Source: Anoxybacillus sp050480245 (GTDB lineage: Bacteria > Bacillota > Bacilli > Bacillales > Anoxybacillaceae). From it: a stretch of 64,000 nucleotides of DNA. Made by a program: the position numbers and the translations under genes. Below the pieces are notes generated by a model, which made no database searches, was not told the origin of the DNA, and was given only the letters and a program-made list of their open reading frames with translations. The stretch is taken from the NCBI GenBank assembly GCA_050480245.1, contig JBCNEQ010000019.1; one strand, 5' to 3'. This document shows positions 32,348-40,486 of the stretch, piece after piece. How positions within the stretch are numbered: the first letter of the stretch is position 1; every line of letters begins with the position of its first letter.

Positions 32348-32863
32348 TTGAGATGGTCTATTCATCAACTTCATCAGTTGCAACATAAAGGGCTGACGAT
32401 TGACGAAATAGCCGATGTGTCCGAGTTAAAAGAAGTGAACGCTTCCATTCGCGACATTTCACCGGTTCATGTGTATGGACGGGCCGATGTGAGCGCGAAA
32501 AAGTTTACGTTCCACTTAACGATTGAGGGGACAATGAAACTGCCTTGTTCCCGCACGCTCGTGGACGTATCGTATCCATTCGCCATCGAAAGCACCGAAA
32601 CGTTTTTTTTAAATGACTATGACGCAACGGATGAAGAGTCGCATGTTGTTCAAGGAGAGACGATCGACTTAATGCCGATCGTAAAAGAACTCATTCTTCT
32701 TGAAATTCCGATGCAAATTTTTAGCGAGCAGCCGGATCATCCAGATGCCGTTCCGCAATCAGGAAAAGATTGGGCAGTCATTTCAGAAGAAGAACATGAA
32801 AATAAAATTGATCCGCGCTTAGCGAAGCTAGCAAAGTTTTTCGAAAACAAAAATGAATCTTAA
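32348..32863 (+). CDS. ylbN: YceD/DUF177 family protein (YlbN)
   Basis: A 171-aa protein of the DUF177/YceD family, almost always encoded immediately before rpmF. YceD homologs have been linked to 23S rRNA accumulation, but the function in bacilli is unproven. Recognisable parts are the VYGRADVSAKKFTFHLTIEGTMKLPCSRTL block and the acidic loop. The start is TTG 32348, 7 nt after GAGGTG. It forms an operon with rpmF. Confidence 0.9.
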   Translation: MRWSIHQLHQLQHKGLTIDEIADVSELKEVNASIRDISPVHVYGRADVSAKKFTFHLTIEGTMKLPCSRTLVDVSYPFAIESTETFFLNDYDATDEESHVVQGETIDLMPIVKELILLEIPMQIFSEQPDHPDAVPQSGKDWAVISEEEHENKIDPRLAKLAKFFENKNES

Positions 32864-32926
32864 GGGAAGATCCGGAACTACACCGGCCTCCATATTCGCC
32901 TAAATCTCTTTAAGGAGGTGGAAATG

Positions 32927-33100
32927 ATGGCAGTACCTTTTAGAAGAACATCGAAAATGAAAAAGAGACTACGTCGTACGCACTTCAAATTGCGCGTACC
33001 TGGTATGGTAGAATGCCCAAACTGCGGTGAAATGAAACTTGCTCATCGCGTATGCAAAGTTTGTGGAACATACAAAGGAAAAGACGTTGTAAACAAATAA
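32927..33100 (+). CDS. rpmF: Ribosomal protein bL32
   Basis: A 57-aa large-subunit ribosomal protein starting MAVPFRRTSK, very basic, with a zinc ribbon made by CPNC and CKVC pairs (the zinc-containing C+ form). ATG 32927 is chosen from conservation and from its 6-nt distance to AAGGAGGTG; ATG 32924 is adjacent. A terminator follows. Confidence 0.98.
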   Translation: MAVPFRRTSKMKKRLRRTHFKLRVPGMVECPNCGEMKLAHRVCKVCGTYKGKDVVNK

Positions 33101-33139
33101 GAAAAGCGCGGGGAATTGCCCTTGCGCTTTTCTTGTTTT
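33101..33139 (+). terminator. Intrinsic terminator of rpmF
   Basis: GAAAAGCGC (33101-33109) pairs with GCGCTTTTC (33124-33132), with an inner GGGG/CCC pairing, followed by TTGTTTTG. Confidence 0.85.
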
Positions 33140-33203
33140 GAAAGGAAAACACGCAGTTTGCAGCGAATCATACGATGGACATGCAATAAAGGGGAGAAGG
33201 AAG

Positions 33204-33296
33204 ATGATTGAAAAAACACGAGCGAGCGGTGCAATCATTTTTAGCAAAACGGAACAAATAATCTTCTATCTTCTAATCTTCTATCTTCTCTATTAG
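33204..33296 (+). pseudogene. Possible 30-codon gene remnant with internal tandem repeat
   Basis: ATG 33204 has a good SD (GGGGAGAAGG) and opens MIEKTRASGAIIFSKTEQ, then runs into a low-complexity stretch encoded by two 15-bp repeats and stops at 33296. The N-terminal motif could be the beginning of a deleted gene, for example an enoyl-CoA hydratase-like one, which I recall being found between rpmF and gerR in related genomes. That identification is a guess. B. subtilis has no such gene here. Confidence 0.35.
33261..33290. repeat. 15-bp tandem direct repeat, two copies
   Basis: ATCTTCTATCTTCTA (33261-33275) followed by ATCTTCTATCTTCTC (33276-33290), 14 of 15 identical, itself made of ATCTTCT heptads. 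Confidence 0.85.
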
Positions 33297-33336
33297 CTGC
33301 ATAATTATATAGTAAATGCAGTGAGGAGGGATAGGA

Positions 33337-33783
33337 ATGATGCGTCAAGATGCATGGAAAGAAGAAGAAGATGTGTTGCTTGCTGAGACGGTGTTAGCTT
33401 TTGTGCGCGAAGGTAGCACGCAATTACGAGCGTTTGAGGAAGTAGGAAAAAAACTATCGCGAACCGCAGCGGCTTGTGGTTTTCGTTGGAATGCATACGT
33501 GCGCAAACAATATGAAGAAGCGCTAGAGCTTGCCAAACAACAACGAAAGCAGAAAAAAGAGCCTAAACCGCCTGAGCGCGACATTACGTTACAAGATGTC
33601 ATTTCCTTTTTACAAACGTTGCAACAACGCGGGGAAGGACAACAAGAAATCGAACGGCTGCGCAACCAAGTATCCACGTTGCAAAAAGAAAAAGAAGAGC
33701 TTGAAAAACAACTGCAAGTGGTACAACAAGAATATCAAGCCATTATGCACATTTTAGAACGCGCACGCCAATTGTCCGTATAG
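33337..33783 (+). CDS. gerR: RsfA-family transcription regulator (GerR/YlbO)
   Basis: A 148-aa DNA-binding protein with an N-terminal Myb/SANT-like domain (RQDAWKEEEDVLLAETVLAFVREGSTQLRAFEEVGKKLSRTAAACGFRWNAYVRKQY), a Lys/Pro-rich linker and a C-terminal coiled coil (residues about 105-145). In B. subtilis YlbO is GerR, a mother-cell regulator of spore-coat genes made under sigma E; the locus after rpmF matches. ATG 33337 (or 33340) follows GAGGAGGG. A terminator follows. Confidence 0.87.
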   Translation: MMRQDAWKEEEDVLLAETVLAFVREGSTQLRAFEEVGKKLSRTAAACGFRWNAYVRKQYEEALELAKQQRKQKKEPKPPERDITLQDVISFLQTLQQRGEGQQEIERLRNQVSTLQKEKEELEKQLQVVQQEYQAIMHILERARQLSV

Positions 33784-33812
33784 TAGCTGATAGACGCCAG
33801 CTACTTTTTTTT
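33783..33812 (+). terminator. Intrinsic terminator of gerR
   Basis: GTAGCTG (33783-33789), loop, CAGCTAC (33798-33804), then eight T. Confidence 0.85.
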
Positions 33813-33850
33813 ATACAATAAAGCATAGGTAGAAAAGAGGAGGACGTACC

Positions 33851-34744
33851 GTGCGCATCGGAATTATAGGGGGCGGAGCGGTCGGGTTGTTGACGGCCGC
33901 TTACTTCAGTAAAAACTATGATGTGACGATTTATACACGTCGTCATGAGCAGGCGGAACAGCTATGTACATACGGAGTGACGGTCATTTGTGGCGACGAA
34001 CAGACAACGCATCGTGTGAACGCTAAGCCGTTCGTTCGAGAAACGGAAGAAGATGTGCTGTTTCTTGCGGTCAAACAATACGACTTAACAAACATATTGG
34101 AAACGCGCATACATATGCTTCAAGCGAACGCCATCGTCTTTTTGCAAAACGGCATGGGGCATGTTTCGTATTTGCCGCATTTGCCACACGACCATATTGC
34201 GCTTGCTGTCGTTGAACATGGCGCCTTAAAACTCGATGATACGACCGTTTCTCATACCGGTGTTGGCCAAACGAAATGGAGCGTATGGAAAGGAGAAAAA
34301 GAGACGTTTTCGTTTCTATCATCGACAAGCAGCCGCTTTGCGTTTCAATATGTCGCTCATTGGGAAACTATGTTGCTTGAAAAATTAATGGTAAACATAG
34401 CTATTAATCCGCTAACTGCGTTGTTGCGCGTTCCAAACGGCATGTTAGTGACGCATGAGCCATATCGGCAAGCGATGAAACAATTGTTTTGCGAAGTTGC
34501 GTCTATTTTTCAACTTGACCAACGCGAGCGCATATGGCAGCATATTGAAACCGTCTGTCATCAAACGGCTGCGAACCGTTCTTCGATGTTGCGCGACATC
34601 GAGGCAGGGCGGAGGACGGAACTAGATGCCATTTTACGCTATGTCATTGAGCACGCGCACAAACAGCACATCTCTGCCCCAATTACGACATTTTTATATG
34701 CGCTTGTGAAAGGGAAAGAATTAGAGGGGGAGAAGAAAAAGTGA
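33851..34744 (+). CDS. panE: 2-dehydropantoate 2-reductase
   Basis: A 297-aa NADPH-dependent ketopantoate reductase of pantothenate/CoA biosynthesis. The N-terminal Rossmann motif is RIGIIGGGAVGLLTAAYF; QNGMGH, the Lys of LLEKLMVNIAINPLTALL and the C-terminal TELDAI follow the family pattern. The start is GTG 33851 after GAGGAGG. It corresponds to ylbQ/panE of B. subtilis; the ylbP gene usually lying before it is absent. Its stop overlaps the next gene's GTG. Confidence 0.92.
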   Translation: MRIGIIGGGAVGLLTAAYFSKNYDVTIYTRRHEQAEQLCTYGVTVICGDEQTTHRVNAKPFVRETEEDVLFLAVKQYDLTNILETRIHMLQANAIVFLQNGMGHVSYLPHLPHDHIALAVVEHGALKLDDTTVSHTGVGQTKWSVWKGEKETFSFLSSTSSRFAFQYVAHWETMLLEKLMVNIAINPLTALLRVPNGMLVTHEPYRQAMKQLFCEVASIFQLDQRERIWQHIETVCHQTAANRSSMLRDIEAGRRTELDAILRYVIEHAHKQHISAPITTFLYALVKGKELEGEKKK

Positions 34745-35136
34745 AAGATGTACTCGCCTCTTTCATTGCTATCATGATTGTTATGCCGTTTCTTTCGTTT
34801 TTTTTTATTTTTACACTCGCCAAAGCGGTTTTTAGACGTAAAGGAAAGCGCGCGTTTCATTTGGCTGTAAACGGATCGACCATTTTTTTTATTGTTGCTG
34901 TTCACGTGTTATTGCAAGCGATTTTTCAACGATCGTATATTGTTGAATTTCTCATTTTTTTTATTGTAGCATTTATGATTGGAATCGTTTTATATTGGAA
35001 AAAAACAGGGGACGTGTCGCTGCAACGAACGTTTAAACTGTACTGGAGAATGCAATTTTTATTATTTACAACCGTTTATGTCGGACTATTTATATATGGG
35101 ATCATTCATCGTGTCATGATCGCATTTTCATCATGA
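34741..35136 (+). CDS. DUF3397 membrane protein
   Basis: A 131-aa integral membrane protein with four hydrophobic helices (about residues 3-27, 43-60, 67-85 and 105-125) separated by short basic loops, consistent with DUF3397. The start is GTG 34741, overlapping the panE stop (GTGA), so translation is coupled. bshC follows 19 bp downstream. Function unknown. Confidence 0.75.
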   Translation: MKDVLASFIAIMIVMPFLSFFFIFTLAKAVFRRKGKRAFHLAVNGSTIFFIVAVHVLLQAIFQRSYIVEFLIFFIVAFMIGIVLYWKKTGDVSLQRTFKLYWRMQFLLFTTVYVGLFIYGIIHRVMIAFSS

Positions 35137-35155
35137 ATGAGAAAGGGAGTTTAGG

Positions 35156-36766
35156 ATGGAAATCATCGAGCTGTCATTGCCAGCAACGAACCGTTTAGCA
35201 ACGGAGTATATCGAAGGGACGTTTCCTGTTCATGAAGCGTTTCATCCTTGTTCATTTCAAGAACGTTTGCATGAACTTCAAAAACGAACGTATGCCCGCG
35301 AAGCGATCGTTGACCATTTGTTGACGTATCATAAGCAGTTTCAAGCAAGCGCCGAAACGATGGCAAACATTGAAAAACTGCGTCATCCGGAAAGTGTTGT
35401 TGTCATCGGTGGACAACAAGCTGGGCTTTTAACAGGACCGTTATATACGATATATAAAATCATTTCAATCATTACATTGGCCAAACAGCAAGAACAACAG
35501 CTTGGCGTTCCTGTCGTTCCGGTATTTTGGATGGCATCAGAAGACCATGATATTGCAGAAATCAATTATGTACATGTCGCTGAATACGGAAAAGTAAAAA
35601 AACGTATATATCCGCCATTAGCAAAAGAAAAACGAATGGCTGCTCATATTGAACTCGACGCGAACGCGTGCCGTCAATGGATTGATGACGTGTTAAAAAC
35701 ATATGGCGAGACAGATGTCACAAATGAATTGCGCGCGTACATCCATGCATGCATCGCGAAGTCCAATACGGTGGTAGACTTTTTTGCGAACGTTGTTTTA
35801 ACGTTGTTTGCCAAAGAAGGCATCGTCGTTGTGGATGCCGCCCATCCGCAATTGCGGGCGATGGAGCGCGAATGGTTTATGACGCTTATTCATGAACATC
35901 ATATGATTACAAACGCGCTTCAAAACCAACAACAACATCTCGAACGGTTAGGCTATACAAAAGCGATTGACGTGATGCCGATGTGCGCCCATTTGTTTTA
36001 TGATGACGGTCAACGCCGTTTGTTATATTACGATGATGCTCAACGTTGTTTTTACACAAAAGACGGGGCGTACCGTTTTGCGCCAGATGAGTTAAGACAA
36101 CGAATCGAAAGCGATCCGCAATCGTTTAGCAACAACGTCGTCACAAGACCGCTTATGCAAGAATGGTTATTTCCTACGCTTGCTTTTATTGCCGGTCCGG
36201 GCGAAATTGCGTATTGGGCTGAACTAAAACAAGTGTTTGAGCATTTTCATTGGCGCATGCCGCCGATTGTGCCGCGCCTTTCTTTAACGCTTATCGAACG
36301 CCATATTGCGTCCGATGTAGCGGATGTGCATATGACGGTGGCAGAGGCGTTAACAAACGGAACGAAACAGGCGCTAGAGAAGTGGATGCGCGACAATCAG
36401 CCTGTGGCATTTGATGAAACGTTTCATGAGGCGAAAAAAGAAATCGCACGCATTCATGAACAACTGCGCCAACTCGGGCTCCAAGTGGATCCTCAGCTTG
36501 AAGGAGTCATGTTGAAAAATGCTGAACGGGTCGAGACACAAATCGATTATCTTCAACAATTGATTACACGCCGCCTATTGCAAAAACATGATGTGCACAT
36601 ACGAAAATATGAGCGCATTGAGTTGGCGCTCCGCCCGAACGGTATGCCACAAGAGCGCGTTTGGAACGTATTTTACTATATAAACCGTTACGGTTTTGAT
36701 TTTGTTGATCGACTTCTTCATGTCGATTATCGGTGGAATGGGTTGCATAAAATTGTATATATTTAA
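35156..36766 (+). CDS. bshC: Bacillithiol biosynthesis cysteine-adding enzyme BshC (YllA)
   Basis: A 536-aa protein needed for the last step of bacillithiol synthesis (addition of Cys to GlcN-malate). Recognisable blocks are VVIGGQQAGLLTGPLYTIYKIISII, VPVFWMASEDHDIAEINYVH and GPGEIAYWAELKQVFEHF. The C-terminal coiled coil (residues about 410-480) is typical. ATG 35156 lies 6 nt after AAAGGGAG. Length is full. It probably forms an operon with panE and the DUF3397 gene. Confidence 0.95.
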   Translation: MEIIELSLPATNRLATEYIEGTFPVHEAFHPCSFQERLHELQKRTYAREAIVDHLLTYHKQFQASAETMANIEKLRHPESVVVIGGQQAGLLTGPLYTIYKIISIITLAKQQEQQLGVPVVPVFWMASEDHDIAEINYVHVAEYGKVKKRIYPPLAKEKRMAAHIELDANACRQWIDDVLKTYGETDVTNELRAYIHACIAKSNTVVDFFANVVLTLFAKEGIVVVDAAHPQLRAMEREWFMTLIHEHHMITNALQNQQQHLERLGYTKAIDVMPMCAHLFYDDGQRRLLYYDDAQRCFYTKDGAYRFAPDELRQRIESDPQSFSNNVVTRPLMQEWLFPTLAFIAGPGEIAYWAELKQVFEHFHWRMPPIVPRLSLTLIERHIASDVADVHMTVAEALTNGTKQALEKWMRDNQPVAFDETFHEAKKEIARIHEQLRQLGLQVDPQLEGVMLKNAERVETQIDYLQQLITRRLLQKHDVHIRKYERIELALRPNGMPQERVWNVFYYINRYGFDFVDRLLHVDYRWNGLHKIVYI

Positions 36767-36780
36767 CTGTTTTCGTCGAT

Positions 36781-36811
36781 AAAAAAATCCTGTCGCGCAC
36801 AGGATTTTTTT
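36781..36811 (+). terminator. Intrinsic terminator of bshC
   Basis: AAAAAAATCCTGT (36781-36793), loop CGCGC, ACAGGATTTTTTT (36799-36811). A perfect 13-bp stem. Confidence 0.93.
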
Positions 36812-36923
36812 TATATACAATAGAATAGTTCGGAAGTAAGTAGTGAATTTAGTGAAATGATGGTACAATACAATTGCAATCATTTTTGTAGCACGTTTGA
36901 AGTTGTAGAGGTAGGTGACATCA

Positions 36924-37856
36924 TTGTTTCATCACGTAACCGTATTATTAAAAGAGACAGTTGACGGATTAAACATTAAAAAAGACGGTACATATGTAGA
37001 TTGTACGCTCGGTGGAGCTGGACATAGCGAATATTTATTGTCGCAATTATCGCCGGAAGGAAGATTGTTCGCCTTCGATCAAGACGATGTCGCGATTCGT
37101 CATGCCCAACAAAAACTCGAACGATATAGCGGTCAGTTTACGATCATTAAAAGCAACTTCCGTTATTTAAAACAACAGTTGGCGCTTTACGGTGTGCATG
37201 AAGTAGACGGCATTTTATTTGATCTCGGCGTATCGTCTCCGCAGTTAGATATGCCAGAGCGCGGCTTTAGCTATCAGCATGAAGCGCCGCTCGATATGCG
37301 CATGGATCGCGAGCAAACGTTAACGGCGTATGACGTTGTCAACACATGGCCGTATGAGCAACTTGTGAAAATTTTCTTTCAATACGGTGAGGAAAAATTT
37401 TCAAAAGCTATCGCGCGTAAAATTGAGCAAACGCGCAAGCAAAAGCCGATTGAAACGACGACAGAGCTTGCGGAAGTCATTAAAGAAGCGATTCCAGCAC
37501 CGGCACGTCGAACGGGAGGGCATCCGGCAAAACGCGTATTTCAAGCGATTCGCATTGCGGTAAACGATGAATTGCGTGCGTTTGAAGAAGCGATCGAACA
37601 AGCGATCGATTTATTAAAGCCTGGGGGACGCATAAGCGTTATTACGTTCCATTCGCTCGAAGATCGCATTTGTAAGCAAGCGTTTAAACAAGCAAGTGAA
37701 ACGCCGCACTTGCCGCCAGGTTTGCCGATCATTCCAGATGAATACAAACCGAAATTAAAAATCATTACAAAAAAACCGATCGTACCATCGGAAGAAGAAT
37801 TGCAACATAATCATCGCGCACGATCTGCAAAATTGCGCATTGCCGAAAAGTTGTAA
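36924..37856 (+). CDS. rsmH: 16S rRNA (cytosine1402-N4)-methyltransferase RsmH (MraW)
   Basis: A 310-aa SAM methyltransferase, first gene of the division/wall cluster. Motifs are VLLKETVDGL, VDCTLGGAGHSEYLL, DQDDVAIRHA, LFDLGVSSPQLD and ITFHSLEDR. I choose TTG 36924, which gives the homolog-like N-terminus FHHVTVLL and a 6-nt gap to the AGGTG SD; GTG 36915 is the alternative. Unusually, no mraZ gene precedes it. ftsL follows 19 bp downstream. Confidence 0.95.
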   Translation: MFHHVTVLLKETVDGLNIKKDGTYVDCTLGGAGHSEYLLSQLSPEGRLFAFDQDDVAIRHAQQKLERYSGQFTIIKSNFRYLKQQLALYGVHEVDGILFDLGVSSPQLDMPERGFSYQHEAPLDMRMDREQTLTAYDVVNTWPYEQLVKIFFQYGEEKFSKAIARKIEQTRKQKPIETTTELAEVIKEAIPAPARRTGGHPAKRVFQAIRIAVNDELRAFEEAIEQAIDLLKPGGRISVITFHSLEDRICKQAFKQASETPHLPPGLPIIPDEYKPKLKIITKKPIVPSEEELQHNHRARSAKLRIAEKL

Positions 37857-37875
37857 AAAAGGGGGAAAAACGTAT

Positions 37876-38238
37876 ATGGCAGCTGTTCGCATTCAACAAA
37901 AAGTACAAAAAGTACAACAAGAACAACACGTGCAACGCGCACCGAGAAAAAAGCAAAAACGTAGTGTGCGCTGGACGGTTGGGGAGAAACTTGTGTTTGT
38001 TTCGTTTCTCGCATTTGCGCTATATAGTAGCGTAACGATCATTTCTAATCAATTTACGATTTATCACGTCAATAAAGAAGTTCAACAATTACAAGCGAAC
38101 ATTCAAGAGCAAGAAAAACAAAACCGCGATTTATACGTGCAAGTGCAAGAACTAAGCACATACGAGCGCATTTTAGCAAAAGCGAAAGAGCTCGGTTTGA
38201 CATTAAATGAAAATAACGTAAAAGTTGTGCAGGACTGA
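37876..38238 (+). CDS. ftsL: Cell-division protein FtsL
   Basis: A 120-aa single-pass membrane protein: a basic Gln-rich cytoplasmic N-terminus, one transmembrane helix (LVFVSFLAFALYSSVTIIS) and an extracytoplasmic coiled coil (NKEVQQLQANIQEQEKQNRDLYVQVQELSTYERILAKAKELGL). It forms the DivIC-FtsL-DivIB complex that activates septal synthesis. ATG 37876 has GGGGG about 10 nt upstream. It lies between rsmH and pbpB as in all bacilli. Confidence 0.93.
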   Translation: MAAVRIQQKVQKVQQEQHVQRAPRKKQKRSVRWTVGEKLVFVSFLAFALYSSVTIISNQFTIYHVNKEVQQLQANIQEQEKQNRDLYVQVQELSTYERILAKAKELGLTLNENNVKVVQD

Positions 38239-38244
38239 TGCCGA

Positions 38245-40422
38245 ATGAGAAAGCATAAACATACGCATAGAGGAGCAGCTATATGTTTCGGTATTTTTAG
38301 CTTGCTCTTTTTTATATTATTTGGACGTTTCGTTTATTTACAAGCCACAGGTGTCGCTGATGGACAAGTGCTAGCTGTCGAAGCACAAAAACGTTACTTA
38401 AAAAAACAAGTGCTAGAAGCAAAGCGGGGAACGATTTTGGATCGGCGCGGCAAAGTGATTGCCGAAGACATTCCTTCTTACACCATTGCCGCGATTCTCG
38501 ACCCGGACATGCCGGAACACGTGACTGATCCAGAGGAAACAGCGCGCAAGTTGGCCCCATTATTAAATATGGACGTAGCGGATGTCGAACGCATTTTGAA
38601 AAAAGATGCAAAGCAAGTTGAGTTTGGTCCGAACGGACGCGGCATTAGCCAAACGGTAAAAAAACAAATTGAAGCGCTAAAGCTTCCAGGCATCATTTTT
38701 TTGCGCGATTCAAAACGATTTTATCCGAACGGCACGTTTGCCTCATACGTCGTCGGCTATGCGCAAAAAGATGAAGCGACGAACGAAGTCGAAGGAAAAA
38801 TGGGCATTGAAAAACAGTTTAATGAGCAATTAAAAGAAAAAGACGGCTATGTCGTCTATGAGGGCGATCAACAAGGGTTTAAACTGCCTCATGCGGATGA
38901 ACAAATCGTTCCACCGCAAAACGGAAAAAACATTTACTTGACGATTGATCAAAACATTCAAACGTTTTTAGAAGATGCGATGAATACGGTGGAAAAACAA
39001 TATACCCCAAAAAAAATGATCGCCATCGTTGCCGATCCGAAAACAGGCGCCATTTTAGCGATGAGCACGCGCCCGAGTTTTGACCCAAACAAACGAAATA
39101 TCGAAAACTACTTTAACGATGCGATTGCATATCCGTACGAACCAGGATCGACGATGAAAATATTTACGCTGGCTGCTGCGGTGAACGAAGGGGTGTTTCA
39201 GCCGAATGAAACGTACCAGTCCGGTTCATATCAAATCGGTCCTCATCGCGTTCGTGACCATAACAAAGTCGGGTGGGGGAAAATTACGTTTCTTGAGGGA
39301 GTACAGCGCTCGTCAAACGTCGCATTCGCAAAAATTGTGCGTGAAAAATTAGGGGAAGATCGCTTTTTACAATATTTGCATCGTTTCCGTTTTAACGAAC
39401 CGACAGGCATTGAATTGCCGGGTGAAAAATCTGGAAACATTTTGTATCGTTATCCGATCGAAAAAGTGACAACCGGCTTTGGACAAGGAACATCGGTTAC
39501 ACCAATTCAACAAATTCAAGCGGCAACTGCCATTGCAAACGGCGGTAAAATGATGCAACCGTATGTCGTCGATCGTATTGTCGATCCTGATACCGGAAAA
39601 ACGGTGGCAAAACACGAGCCGAAAGTCGTCGATACACCGATTTCAAAAGAAACAGCTGAAAAAGTATTAGACATTTTAGAAACGGTCGTCACATCTGAAA
39701 AAGGAACAGGGCGTCCGTATCAAATTGAAGGTTATCGTGTGGCAGGAAAAACAGGAACGGCGCAAATTCCAGATCCAAAAGGCGGATATTTAACAGGGCA
39801 TCAAAACTATATCTTTTCCTTTTTAGGCATGGCACCGCGCGAAAATCCGCGCTTAATTATGTATGTCGCTGTGCAACAACCGAACATTTCATATACGGAA
39901 ACAGGGGCGGTGCCCGTATCGATGATTTTTAATTCCGTTATGAAAAGCAGCTTGCAATATTTAAACATTCAACCGACCGTTGGGAAAAAGAGCGAGAGAA
40001 AAGAAAAAAGCATTTCGCTTCCTTCTTATGTCGGTCAATCGGTTGAACAAGCAACAGCATCATTGAGAAAACAAGGGCTACACGTAACAGTAATCGGAAA
40101 AGGAACAAAAGTACATGCTCAGTTTCCGCAAGCAGGTGAACACGTTGTCGCGCCAGATCGCGTGTTGCTGCAAACGGACGGGAACGCCATCATGCCGGAT
40201 TTGACGGGCTGGTCGTTGCGCGATGCCATGAAGCTTGCTGAACTGCTGCAGTTGAAACCGAGCTTTATCGGCAGCGGATATGTGTTTCGGCAAAATATCG
40301 CTCCGGGATCGGTTGTGAAAAAAAACGACTATATGATTGTCGAGCTGGCGAAACCATCGGAAATCGATAAAAAACAACAAACCGAAACAGAACAACAAGA
40401 AACGGACGGTCCGATCGATTAG
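38245..40422 (+). CDS. pbpB: Penicillin-binding protein 2B (division transpeptidase)
   Basis: A 725-aa class B PBP: N-terminal membrane anchor (CFGIFSLLFFILFGRFVYL), dimerisation domain (RGTILDRRGKVIAEDIPSY), and transpeptidase domain with SxxK as YEPGSTMKIFT, SxN as RSSNVAFAK and KTG as AGKTGTAQ. Two C-terminal PASTA repeats follow (SYVGQSVEQATASLRKQGL and DLTGWSLRDAMKLAELLQL). It crosslinks septal peptidoglycan with FtsW. It starts 6 bp after ftsL with a weak SD, so it probably depends on coupling. Confidence 0.96.
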   Translation: MRKHKHTHRGAAICFGIFSLLFFILFGRFVYLQATGVADGQVLAVEAQKRYLKKQVLEAKRGTILDRRGKVIAEDIPSYTIAAILDPDMPEHVTDPEETARKLAPLLNMDVADVERILKKDAKQVEFGPNGRGISQTVKKQIEALKLPGIIFLRDSKRFYPNGTFASYVVGYAQKDEATNEVEGKMGIEKQFNEQLKEKDGYVVYEGDQQGFKLPHADEQIVPPQNGKNIYLTIDQNIQTFLEDAMNTVEKQYTPKKMIAIVADPKTGAILAMSTRPSFDPNKRNIENYFNDAIAYPYEPGSTMKIFTLAAAVNEGVFQPNETYQSGSYQIGPHRVRDHNKVGWGKITFLEGVQRSSNVAFAKIVREKLGEDRFLQYLHRFRFNEPTGIELPGEKSGNILYRYPIEKVTTGFGQGTSVTPIQQIQAATAIANGGKMMQPYVVDRIVDPDTGKTVAKHEPKVVDTPISKETAEKVLDILETVVTSEKGTGRPYQIEGYRVAGKTGTAQIPDPKGGYLTGHQNYIFSFLGMAPRENPRLIMYVAVQQPNISYTETGAVPVSMIFNSVMKSSLQYLNIQPTVGKKSERKEKSISLPSYVGQSVEQATASLRKQGLHVTVIGKGTKVHAQFPQAGEHVVAPDRVLLQTDGNAIMPDLTGWSLRDAMKLAELLQLKPSFIGSGYVFRQNIAPGSVVKKNDYMIVELAKPSEIDKKQQTETEQQETDGPID

Positions 40423-40486
40423 TTCTACATGAAACGGTACAAGCATATAGTGGAACGAGCCTAAACATATAAGGAGGTTCCGCTAT

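Noticed and set aside
40443..40472. Sigma-E-like promoter (GCATATA, 14-15 bp, CATATAAG) before spoVD
   Set aside because: Transcription would start after the spoVD SD (AAGGAGG at 40471-40477), so the RNA could not be translated normally.
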